64,000 nucleotides of DNA, taken from the NCBI GenBank assembly GCA_008360975.2, contig CM039179.1, forward strand, positions 51,814,561-51,878,560, written 5' to 3'. A program made the position numbers and the translations under genes. Below are positions 12,027 to 21,051 of this stretch, one piece after another. The DNA is from Lichenostomus cassidix (taxonomy: Eukaryota; Chordata; Aves; Passeriformes; Meliphagidae). Each line of letters opens with the position of its first letter. Position 1 is the first letter of the stretch. The notes below the pieces were generated by a model, which saw only the letters and a list, made by a program, of their open reading frames with translations, made no database searches and was not told where the DNA came from.

Positions 12027-12960
12027 AGAGAAGATCCCTGCTCAGAGCCATTGTCGCAGAAGGACCTTTGCCCACCTCTAATCTCTGTTGTCTGGCCTTC
12101 TAGTTTTGGAGCATCATACCTGTTGTAGAAGGTACTAGTCCAACTTGTCAAATTCTGAGAAGAAGGAGAAACCTTCCTCCTGGTGCATGCAGGGACCTGC
12201 TTCCAGTCTTCATCTGTAACAAATCCTTGGGTAACAGTCCTTTGGCTAATTACCCTGCAGGTTTCTGAGCCCATGCGCTTCTCCACTACAATGGAGGTTC
12301 GAGGTTCCCAAGAGTCTTGAGACTGTATCATCTCTGAAACTAATAATCTCCAGCTCATTCACTCCTCCTGTTTACTTCTTCTTGTACCTGTTTCACCTGG
12401 TGACACAGCTTCTGAGCCACAGCCCACCTTCTGCAAAAGAACTGTTTGCCAGCCCCAGCCTCAAGAGGAGGCATCAGGCTCTCTGTGACCTAGAGGGTTC
12501 CATCTCTCACCAGCAGGTCTATCTGGCTGGAGGCCTCTGACATGGCTGGTTCAGTGACCCTCACAGCTACATGGGATTGAGCTTTAGGGTGCGTCTACAC
12601 CATAACTGAGGAAGATTAATCTGGTATGCTAATAACACTGGGGCTAAAAGGATCTTTGGTCTTCCTTATCAGCTACTGAGCCTATTTGCTGCCTTTATTC
12701 ATTGTTTCACAATGGTCGGAGAGGAGCCCTTTGTGCTTGCCCTGCCTGCACAACCTGCTCTGCAAACTGCCCTGCCATGACCTCATTGCCGTGTCACAAC
12801 CCTGCCCACAGTTCAGGCTGCTCACAATCCCTGGACTCATTTAAATCTCCTTCAGTTGCTCCTGGCACTTCCCCTCCTCACCTGGTTGCCTGCCAAGGGC
12901 TTCCAGGTCGTGATGAGGCTCAGGGCTGCTGATCCCACTACTGAACCTGGTAACTGCCCT
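12010..12960 (-). mobile_element. Probable CR1 5' region with ORF1 remnant, minus strand
   Basis: The minus strand has a 134-codon open frame (12358-11954) with a segment reading VTDEDWKQVPACTRRK, followed by a Ser/Pro stretch and an Asn-Arg-Tyr block. This is reminiscent of avian CR1 ORF1 (an EEW..VP..RRK...NRF-type pattern). Upstream (12,370-12,560) broken frames give a coiled-coil-like VQEEVNRRSE and Leu/Glu-rich pieces. The part beyond 12,690 has 5'-UTR-like GC-rich composition. I infer 5' CR1 sequence; the match is from memory of the family pattern and should be tested by a repeat search. Confidence 0.45.
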
Positions 12961-13105
12961 TTTACAGCTCAGTCTCAGTCCTGATCCTTCAGTCATGTTC
13001 ACTTAAGCTTCACTGAGTTGTTGAACTCTATCTTTTAAACAGGAAACTAAATAAAATTTCCTTTCTACTCCTCTAAGACAGAAAGATTTTTACTACTATT
13101 TATAC

Positions 13106-13605
13106 NNNNNNNNNNNNNNNNNNNNNNNNNNNNNNNNNNNNNNNNNNNNNNNNNNNNNNNNNNNNNNNNNNNNNNNNNNNNNNNNNNNNNNNNNNNNNNN
13201 NNNNNNNNNNNNNNNNNNNNNNNNNNNNNNNNNNNNNNNNNNNNNNNNNNNNNNNNNNNNNNNNNNNNNNNNNNNNNNNNNNNNNNNNNNNNNNNNNNNN
13301 NNNNNNNNNNNNNNNNNNNNNNNNNNNNNNNNNNNNNNNNNNNNNNNNNNNNNNNNNNNNNNNNNNNNNNNNNNNNNNNNNNNNNNNNNNNNNNNNNNNN
13401 NNNNNNNNNNNNNNNNNNNNNNNNNNNNNNNNNNNNNNNNNNNNNNNNNNNNNNNNNNNNNNNNNNNNNNNNNNNNNNNNNNNNNNNNNNNNNNNNNNNN
13501 NNNNNNNNNNNNNNNNNNNNNNNNNNNNNNNNNNNNNNNNNNNNNNNNNNNNNNNNNNNNNNNNNNNNNNNNNNNNNNNNNNNNNNNNNNNNNNNNNNNN
13601 NNNNN
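13106..13605. other. Assembly gap of exactly 500 N
   Basis: A round-number run of N, the usual placeholder for a gap of unknown length. Any frame drawn through it is meaningless. The retroviral pol frame is still open at its right edge, so the missing DNA should include integrase, the 3' LTR and the left insertion boundary. Confidence 0.97.
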
Positions 13606-15944
13606 CGAGCTAGAAATAACTCTCCTTTGTGCTGCCAGTTCAGATCCACCTGTGACACTTCCACCTTGGCAGCTCGGTCCACCTGCTCGTTGTTACGATG
13701 CTCTTCATTAGCCCGACTCTTAGGTACATGTGCATCCACATGTCGAACTTTCACAGTCAGCTTTTCTGCCCGGGCGGCGATGTCCTGCCAAATCTCAGCG
13801 GCCCAGATGGGTTTTCCTCTGCGCTGCCAGTTAGCCTTTCTCCAGCGATCTAACCATCCCCATAGCGCGTTGGCTACCATCCAGGAGTCGGTGTAGAGAT
13901 AGAGCCTTGGCCATTTCTCTCGTTCGGCAATATCCAAAGCCAGTTGGATGGCTTTAAGCTCTGCGACCTGACTCGATCCACCTTGTCCCTCGGTAGCCTG
14001 TACAGCTTGCCGTGTGGGGCTCCATACTGCAGCTTTCCATTTCCGATCTGCGCCTACAATTCGGCAGGACCCATCGGTGAAGAGGGCATAGCGTCTTTCA
14101 CTCTCCGGCAGCTCGTTATACGGGGGTGCTTCCTTGGCACGTGCTACTTGCTCCTCTACTTCTTCTGAAGATAATTTAAAAGTCTCACCTTCAGGCCAGT
14201 TTGTTATGATTTCCAGAATCCCAGGGCGATTCGGATTTCCAATACGGGCGCGCTGTGTGATGAGGGCAATCCATTTGCTCCACGTGGCATCAGTGGCATG
14301 GTGGGTAGAGGGAACCCTTCCCTTGAACATCCACCCCAGCACTGGCAGTCGGGGTGCAAGGAGAAGTTGTGTTTCTGTGCCAATCACCTCTGAGGCGGCT
14401 TGGACTCCTTCGTAAGCTGCCAAGATTTCTTTCTCGGTGGGAGTGTAGTTGACTTCAGACCCTCTGTAACTTCGACTCCAGAATCCCAGTGGTCGACCTC
14501 GGGTCTCTCCAGGCACCTTCTGCCAAAGGCTCCAGGACAGACCATGGCTCCCGGCTGCAGAGTAAAGCACATTCTTTACCTCTGGTCCTGTCCTGACTGG
14601 TCCCAGGGCTACCGCATGAGCGATCTCCTGTTTGATCTGGGTGAAGGCTTGCTGCTGTTCAGGGCCCCAGTGGAAATCGTTCTTCTTGCGGGTTATGAGG
14701 TAGAGAGGACTCACAATCTGGCTGTACTCAGGGATGTGCATTCTCCAAAAGCCTCTGGCGCCTAGGAAAGCTTGCGTCTCCTTCTTGTTGGTTGGTGGAG
14801 ACATCGCGATGATCTTATTGATGACCTCAGAAGGAATCTGACGCCGTCCGTCTTGCCACTTTACTCCCAGAAACTGGATCTCTCGGGCAGGTCCCTTGAC
14901 TTTGCTCTTCTTGATGGCAAAACCGGCTTCCAGGAGAATTCTGATGATTTTCTCTCCTTTCCCAAACACTTCCGTTGCTGTGTCCCCCCACACAATGATG
15001 TCATCAATATACTGCAGATGTTCTGGAGCCTCACCCTTTTCCAGTGCAGCCTGGATCAGTCCATGGCAGATGGTGGGACTGTGCTTCCACCCCTGGGGCA
15101 GTCGGTTCCACGTGTACTGCACACCTCTCCAGGTGAAAGCACACTGAGGCCTGCACTCTGCTGCCAGAGGAATGGAGAAAAAGGCATTGGCAATATCAAT
15201 GGTCGCATACCACTTTGCTGCTTTGGATTCCAGCTCATAGTGAAGTTCCAACATGTCCGGTACAGCAGCACTCAGTGGTGGTGTGACTTCATTCAGGCCA
15301 CGGTAATCCACTGTCAGTCTCCATTCCTCACTGGACTTACGCACCGGCCATATAGGGCTGTTAAAGGGTGAGTGAGCCTTGCTGACCACCCCTTGGCTCT
15401 CCAGATCCCGAATCATCTTATGGATGGGGGCCACAGAGTCTCTGTCAGTGCGGTATTGCCGGCGATGCACTGTTGCTGTAGCAATTGGTACCCGCTGTTC
15501 TTCAATTCTCAGTAGTCCTACAGCAGACGGGTTATCTGAGAGACCAGGCAGGCTATTCAGTTGTCTTATGTCTTCTGTCTCTACGGCTGCTATCCCAAAA
15601 GCCCAGCGATGTCCCTTCGGGTCCTTGAAATATCCACTCCTGAGATAATCTATGCCGAGGATGCATGGGGCATCTGGACCAGTCACAATGGGGTGTTTCT
15701 GCCACTCATTCCCAGTTAAACTCACTTCAGCTTCCAGTACAGTCAGCTGCTGGGATCCTCCTGTCACCCCAGAAATAGAAATGGATTCGGTCCCCACATA
15801 CCTGGATGGCATCAGGGTGCACTGAGTGCCGGTGTCAACTAAAGCCGTGTATCTTTGTGGGTCAGACGTGCCAGGCCATCGGATCCACACAGTCCAATAG
15901 ATCCGATTATCCCTTTCCTCTACCTGGCTAGAGGCAGGGCTCCT
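13606..15944 (-). CDS. ERV-L pol: protease, reverse transcriptase, RNase H (partial)
   Basis: An open frame of 779 codons follows the gag amber stop in the same frame, and no independent ATG is needed. Numbering codons after the amber: a retropepsin-type aspartic protease with the DTG active site at about 37-39 (bases 15828-15836) and a hydrophobic ILGID flap/strand element near 95. Then the reverse transcriptase, about 170-365, with first catalytic Asp in TIDIANAF (about 250) and the YIDD box at bases 15000-15011. A connection region follows. RNase H, about 618-765, keeps its acidic residues in TDGS (about 624), AELKA (about 662), YTDSW (about 686) and QVDRAA (about 756). The frame stops at the gap just after RNase H, where integrase should begin. 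Host genomes usually silence such genes; whether it is expressed cannot be told here. Group assignment is by domain order and motif style. Confidence 0.93.
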
Positions 15945-15947
15945 CTA
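15945..15947 (-). promoter_or_regulatory. In-frame amber stop separating gag and pro-pol
   Basis: The gag frame ends in TAG, and reading continues open for 18 codons to the protease with no frameshift. The next codons are AGG AGC CCT. Termination with occasional readthrough would give Gag and Gag-Pol, as described for gammaretroviruses and for mouse ERV-L. No pseudoknot was worked out. Confidence 0.8.
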
Positions 15948-17627
15948 ATCCTGTTTTTGGTGCACGATGTTCTTCTCCTGTAAATGTGTTCCTGAGGTTC
16001 CTTCAAGAGGATCAGTCATATAATCACTTCCATTCTGTCTGGAGTTCTGGCCACAAGAGACTGGGGCAGTGTTGTACCTAGATGAGCTTCTTGAGGTGGA
16101 TGTTTCTGTTTTCAATTCACGTACCCGGGCTGCTAAGGTGGAGGTGGGTTTCCTATCCCACTTCCTCATGTCTTCCCCATGCTCTTGAAGGAAAAACCAG
16201 AGGTCACGTCGTGGAGTTTGTTTTCTTTCCCTGACTGGAGTACGTCTGCTCCTGATGGCAGAGACTATGGTTGGTTTCGGTGTGGCATGAAAAAATCCTT
16301 CTTTGAGCTCTTTCTTTAGTTTCTGGTGGCTCTCTTCAATTAAGCTCCGGACTTGCGCGGCCAGGTTTGTTTCCACCGATGAGACCTGGGTCCGTAGTGG
16401 AGCGGTGACAGTGTCCTCATAAATTCTCAGTTTGTTTGTTAACACGCCCACCTGGTCTTCGCCTTCCCTCCACTGCAGTGTTGCCAGGTAACGAGAGTAT
16501 ATCTCTGGTCCGAGCCGTGCGAATCTTAGCCACATTTGTGAAGTGCACTGGACATTATCTGGGTTCTTGGGGAATCTCTCGTTGTCCGAGAAAATGATCT
16601 CTAGCACGGCCAATTCCCTCAGGCATCGGATACCTTGTTCTATTGTGTTCCATTTTCTTTGGTGCATCTGGAGGTCTTCTTTGCAGAGGTATCTGTCCCG
16701 TACACTTGCCAGCAATCGCCGCCAGAGGCTGAGAGTTTCCTGGGTTTTCCCAATCCCCTGGTCAATGACCACATCCTGGGACAGGGATCCCAGTTGCCTG
16801 GCCTCACTTCCATCCAGAATGGTGTTGTTAGCTGCGGCGTCCCAGATGCGGAGCAGCCAGGTCAAGATGGACTCATTCGTCTGCCGGGTGAATTCCCTCC
16901 GTAGGTCACGCAGCTCCCCCAGGGATAGAGAGCGAGTGATGATCTCTGGCTCTGTCTCTTCTGCTTGGTGAGATGGTCCTGCCGCATCCTCATCAGTCAC
17001 TGTGCGGACTGACTTGCTCTTGGATTTCTTTTTCTGGACGGGGGCAACCGCTACTGGCTTTGGCTGCTCTGATTCAGCAATGGTCTGTGTTGAGACATTG
17101 ACTGCTTGTTTGGTTCCTTTCCTCTTGGTAGCAGTTTGCATGGACGTGGTGCCTGCTGACTTGTTTCTTTTCTCCTCCTCTTCGAGAAGACGCTGTACAA
17201 CACCAAGTATTGCTCTGTTTCTTAGCATGAGGTACACAGTGCTGGTCAAAGAGAATAGAACTGACAAAAACATTATGCCATCCCTAGCATCCAGAGAGAA
17301 CTCAATGTTGTCAAAGATGGCTGTGCCTGGCCTGAAATGCTGGAAGAAACCACTCTCTCCTCCTAGCCCCAGAGGGTGGGTGCGATTGCTGAGGAGGTCC
17401 CAGACGAAGCAGCTCAGGTTAGGCCAGGCAGACAAAGTCGAGTATATATTCCGAATGGTATTCATCGCCTCACAGGTCACCATGCAATAGGCATAATAAA
17501 CCAATACAGCAATTTTCATGCCATGCCCTGATCGTAACAAGAGCAATACGACGGGCAGATAGTTTCCCATTTGAGGAAAGATATAGAGAGCGAGATAAAG
17601 CACCCATACAGATAAGCTGAGCATCAT
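15945..17627 (-). CDS. ERV-L gag with N-terminal membrane segments
   Basis: Intact 560-codon frame. The frame is open back to 17,720 through the PBS, but the first ATG is at 17,625-17,627, so I chose that start, only about 32 nt after the PBS. Residues 1-140 are unusual for Gag: hydrophobic stretches at about 3-17, 23-31, 37-52 and 118-136, with an NRT sequon near 81. Then comes a Lys/Ser-rich linker (about 150-235), then about 232-435, the conserved ERV-L capsid-like region (starting at a SLGELRDLRREF block, with WLLRIWDAAAN, LDGSEARQLGSL and LWRRLLASV). The C-terminal third is basic and Arg/Ser/Thr-rich. No CCHC zinc knuckle and no N-terminal myristoylation Gly were seen. The family relation to mammalian ERV-L Gag and the Gag-derived restriction factor Fv1 is established; the membrane role is inference. 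Confidence 0.88.
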   Translation of the reverse strand: MMLSLSVWVLYLALYIFPQMGNYLPVVLLLLRSGHGMKIAVLVYYAYCMVTCEAMNTIRNIYSTLSAWPNLSCFVWDLLSNRTHPLGLGGESGFFQHFRPGTAIFDNIEFSLDARDGIMFLSVLFSLTSTVYLMLRNRAILGVVQRLLEEEEKRNKSAGTTSMQTATKRKGTKQAVNVSTQTIAESEQPKPVAVAPVQKKKSKSKSVRTVTDEDAAGPSHQAEETEPEIITRSLSLGELRDLRREFTRQTNESILTWLLRIWDAAANNTILDGSEARQLGSLSQDVVIDQGIGKTQETLSLWRRLLASVRDRYLCKEDLQMHQRKWNTIEQGIRCLRELAVLEIIFSDNERFPKNPDNVQCTSQMWLRFARLGPEIYSRYLATLQWREGEDQVGVLTNKLRIYEDTVTAPLRTQVSSVETNLAAQVRSLIEESHQKLKKELKEGFFHATPKPTIVSAIRSRRTPVRERKQTPRRDLWFFLQEHGEDMRKWDRKPTSTLAARVRELKTETSTSRSSSRYNTAPVSCGQNSRQNGSDYMTDPLEGTSGTHLQEKNIVHQKQD

Positions 17628-17659
17628 GGTGATAGGATTTCTGAGTTTCCCCAGGTCGA

Positions 17660-17677
17660 GCCCCACTTTGGGCGCCA
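17660..17677 (-). other. Retroviral primer-binding site, Lys type
   Basis: The minus strand reads TGGCGCCCAAAGTGGGGC, 5 nt after the LTR end. It differs by one base from the site complementary to tRNA-Lys(1,2) as used by several betaretroviruses and lentiviruses. ERV-L was named for a Leu primer, so the primer type is noteworthy. Confidence 0.85.
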
Positions 17678-17682
17678 AAATA

Positions 17683-18118
17683 TGTCTTGGTTTGAAAACA
17701 AACCAGTGGGAGATCACAAGTCAAGATTGAAATTAAAAATAAGTGAAATAATACAAGGAAAAGCACTGACAAAGTCAGATACAACCTAACACCCTGTTAG
17801 GGTGGTGGTAGCAGTCCGACTGAAGTAGTCCAGTTGAAGCGGTGATCCTGTGAAGGTCTAGTCTCCAGCTGAAGATCCAGTAGTAGCTCTGGTCCTCTGG
17901 GAACCCAGTAGACAGGGCTAGCTCAGGCAGTTCCAAGGCCAGGTTATATCCAGGTGGGAACACCTGGCTCCTCCCTCCTCGGCAGAGCATCTCACAATGG
18001 GCTGAGATAAGTCCATGAGTCACACGGTGGGTCCCTGATGGCCCATTGCCTGTCATGCGGGGTGGGTCATTAGCAGGTGATAATAGCTAACGGATGACTC
18101 AGTGCATAGTGGTCAACA
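17683..18118 (-). repeat. 5' LTR of the ERV-L element (436 bp)
   Basis: On the minus strand it begins TGTTGACCAC and ends CAAACCAAGACA, immediately before a 5-nt spacer and the PBS. U3 carries a TATA-like GGATATAACC. No canonical AATAAA was seen in sense. The second LTR needed for dating lies in or beyond the assembly gap. Confidence 0.85.
17942..17951 (-). promoter_or_regulatory. TATA-like element of the ERV-L LTR
   Basis: The minus strand reads GGATATAACC in mid-LTR, about 170 nt from the LTR start. It follows a short inverted repeat (CAGGTGTTCCCACCTG) that could bind E-box or other factors. Position is right for a U3 promoter; activity unknown. Confidence 0.55.
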
Positions 18119-19714
18119 TTTTGTTTGTTTGTTTGTTTGTTTGACAGCAGCAATGAGCTCAGAAAACGTTCAGGGAAAACACAGGGGTAAAATTGAGAAG
18201 CTGTTGGGCTATTAGACCTCTGTGAAATAGGACTCTGTGGAAACAGCATGATGCAGAAAGGCCTGAACAGCCCTTTCTACCAATTTAGAAACATTTCTGT
18301 TCTAAAGCATGCAAAGATTGTGATTATGCCTGGTCTACGTACCATTGTCATGTCTTTTGTGGCTACTTAACTACCTTTTTAGCTCTGAGATTTTAAAACC
18401 AATGTTTTGCAGTCTTTTTTTTTTAACATTTTCATTAAAATTGTGACAAAATGGTGATTTAATTCTAGGTTAAATACTGGTGTCAAGAAAGCAGGATTTC
18501 TTTCAGATGTGTGAAATCTACTTCAATCATCTTTTTCTATGAGAAAGTGAAACCTCCATGCTTCCAATAAGTCCAAAAAAGCAAACAAATACTTCTCTGT
18601 TGAGTCTAATCCAGTAAAATAAACACTTTTAGTGTTTATTTATGGTAATGTTTAAAAAATAAATTTCATGAATGGTAGTCACTTATTGAGTAGGTCTCCC
18701 TGACAATTCTCATTCTGGGTCATAATAATAAAGAAAGCTCTGAAATACATGAGATGCAAGCATTCCTGAATTAAAAAGAAACAAAAAACCAAACCAAAAA
18801 TAAACCAACAACTTCAAAATATAAAATATAATATACTTGAGTATTTATATTATCTATGAGGAAAAATCTCATTAAATTTCCAATTAGTTTTATTTTACAA
18901 AAGAATCCAATAAACCCACATTAAAAATCTACTTTAAAAGGATGAATAAGAACTAAAAAAAAGTGGATTTTTGCATGTATAAAATTATGAAAACAGCTAA
19001 CACACCTGTTTTTTCTCATCACCTATCACCTTTTACATGCTTTTGTTTTTTGACAGAATTCAAGACCTGATTTGTCTGGGGACTTCTCTTTGGTTGGTTT
19101 TATATCTAGTTTTGTTTTTCAGGGGGTTTTTTGTTGGTTGGGTTGGATTTTTTTGTTTGTGAGTTTTTTTATTTGTTTGTTTCTGTGGGGGTTTTGTTCA
19201 GTTTTTTGGAGGTTTTTTTGTTGTTGTGGATTCTTTTTTTAGCTTGAAGAAATGGTTCATTCAGCTTTAATTAGAACATTTTCTATTTGGTGGTTGATTT
19301 GTTCTTTTTTTTTTTTGCTTCTTTGTATTTGGGTTTTGTTTTTAACAGTTATCAATTTATTCTTACTCTTCTCAGACAGATGAAATAGCAGCTGCATGAG
19401 GTGAACTTTTTTTCCCCAATTTGACACACAAATGCAAATATAGTGAGTGGGCATATCTAATAAAGCTCTTAAAATATTTCCATCCCTTCTGATCAGCAAA
19501 AAGGTGCTAAGGGAACCAAGTAAGGAAATAATTTAATTCTTCACTGACATTTTTAAAGTTCACACAACTCAGGAGAGATTCCTAAGGATTGAAAAGCATC
19601 AAAGAGAACTTCATTATATACCTTTAAATGGTCATGAGGGAAAACAGTGAGTTTATAATTTGCTGGCAGAAAATACAGGAACTCTGATATGAAATGTCCA
19701 AAGTAAAGTAAACC
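18119..19714. other. Non-coding background with keto-rich tracts
   Basis: It starts with (TTTG)5 directly beside the LTR, then AT-rich DNA, an A/C-rich stretch at 18,776-18,812 and a long T/G tract at 19.1-19.24 kb. Sequence at 19,560-19,700 may be decayed CR1 leading into the next entry. No gene seen. Confidence 0.55.
19089..19240 (+). repeat. Long T/G-rich (keto) tract
   Basis: About 150 bp almost devoid of A and C on the plus strand, mixing T5-T7 runs, GG/GGG and TTTG or GTTG units without a fixed period. It is not a simple microsatellite. Confidence 0.7.
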
Positions 19715-19912
19715 CACGTAGCTTGATTAAGGATAGCCAACATGGATTCAGACAGGAGAGGTCATGCTTAACTAACCTGCTGGAGTTCTTTGAAGATATT
19801 ACTGTCAATACAGATAAGGAAAATTCAGTAGATGGTAGTATATTTAGATTTTCAAAAGCACTTAACAAGGTTCCACATCAGAGATTAATGACTAAAACTA
19901 AAGAGTCATAAA
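19715..19912 (+). mobile_element. CR1-like LINE ORF2 fragment
   Basis: A 62-codon frame reads SQHGFRQERSCLTNLLEFF, then DKENSVDG, then FSKALNKVPHQRL. This is the LINE RT region with the QHGF...SCLTNL and DFSKAFD.VPH motifs, the catalytic Asp side being degraded. It is old and truncated at both ends. Confidence 0.85.
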
Positions 19913-20557
19913 ATGGAAGGTAAAATGGATAAAACTGGTTTTCAGCTTGGGAGTAGCTTAGACTGGGGCAGGCCAATAGGTTATTTTTCAGTACTTCTGT
20001 TTATAGTTTCTATTGGTGTATTAGAAGCTGCCATTGGGAGCAAAATTCAAGAATGGAGGTGATGGTCTGACTGGAAACAGAAGAAATACATGAGAAAAAG
20101 TGAGATACAGTTAAGCCATACATATATAGTAAAAAAATTTAAATATTTCAAATAATTTAATTTAGGATGCTTCTGACCAGGCAACTATAATACAGTGAGC
20201 AGTGGAAAAGATACATAATTGTTCATTCATTTTTTTTCTTTTGGTGTCCCAGGAAATCATAATAAAAATGAAACATTTTTTTTTCTAGTTGCATGCCTCA
20301 GGTAAGAAAAATTATAGATTCTTCTCAAGTTGTTTGTCTTGAATAGAAAATTTAGGTGTAGTCTAGCTGCAGAAAGTTTGAGGGTCTCTATGAAATGTTA
20401 CCTGGTGAGTTAAAGACCAGCTGCTTTCTATTTTACATAGCTATTTAAATCAGTGTAGAGTAAGTAGTACTGCTGGCAATGAAGTCTAACAAAATTGGAA
20501 TCACAAATTGTCCCAGAAAAAGCTAGGGAGAGTTTAACTATATTTCAGATGTTTAAT
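19913..20557. other. Non-coding background
   Basis: AT-rich sequence with no gene or recognised repeat before the polypurine tract. Confidence 0.55.
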
Positions 20558-20714
20558 GGAAGAAAGAGAGAACGAGAGAAAGAAAGAGAGAGAGAGAGAG
20601 AAAGAAGGAAAGAAAGAGAAAGAGAGAAAGAAAGAAAGAGAGAGAGAGAGAGAAAGAAGGAAAGAAAGAGAGAAAGAGAGAAAGAGAGAAAGAGAGAAGG
20701 AGAGAAAGAAAGAA

Positions 20715-20786
<72 letters not shown>

Positions 20787-21051
20787 AAGGAAGAAAAAGA
20801 AAGAAAGAGAGAAAGAAAGAGAGAAAGAAAGAAAGCAAGCAAAAGAAAGAAAGAAAGAGAGAAAGAAAGAGAGAAAGAAAGAAAGCAAGCAAAAAGGAGG
20901 GAGGGAAGGAGGGAGGGAGGGAGGGAGGGAGGGAGGAAGGAAGGGAGGAAGGGAGGAAGGAAGGAAGGAAGGAAGGAAGGAAGGAAGGAAGGAAGGAAGG
21001 AAGGAAGGAAGGAAGGAAGGAAGGAAGGAAGGAAGGAAGGAAGGAAGGAAG
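20558..21051 (+). repeat. 494-bp polypurine tract (GAGA/GAAA then GGGA/GGAA)
   Basis: Nearly pure A/G on the plus strand, broken by only a few C (one near 20,573 and GCAAGCAAA motifs at about 20,834 and 20,884). Layout: GAGA/GAAA mix, (GAAA)n at 20.70-20.77 kb, a ~50-bp unit carrying GAAAGCAAGC duplicated at 20,831 and 20,881, (GGGA)n, then (GGAA)n to the end. Long Lys/Glu/Arg frames and Phe/Leu/Ser frames in all phases are artefacts of the repeat. Confidence 0.98.

Larger units (their letters stand above)
13606..18118 (-). mobile_element. ERV-L-group endogenous retrovirus, 3' part lost in gap
   Basis: Read on the minus strand from 18,118: 436-bp 5' LTR (TGT...ACA ends), 5-nt spacer, primer-binding site, gag, amber codon, protease, reverse transcriptase, RNase H, then the gap. 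Gag has the conserved ERV-L capsid-like region and Pol has the ERV-L type protease-RT-RNase H order. Both are free of premature stops over the ~4 kb available, so this copy is probably young on the passerine time scale. No 3' LTR was seen left of the gap. The 5-bp right flank is TTTTG, but its partner cannot be checked. Confidence 0.9.

Noticed and set aside
13065..13605. Continuation of the pol frame through the gap to 13,065
   Set aside because: The frame passes through 500 N and ends in unrelated sequence. Only the part from 13,606 upward is real.
13627..17490. Plus-strand frames of 60-199 codons opposite gag and pol
   Set aside because: Antisense shadows of the ERV coding region; no motifs.
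17628..17720. Upstream extension of gag into the PBS and LTR
   Set aside because: It would start at a GTG, with no ATG before 17,627; the LTR-encoded part is not expected to be translated.
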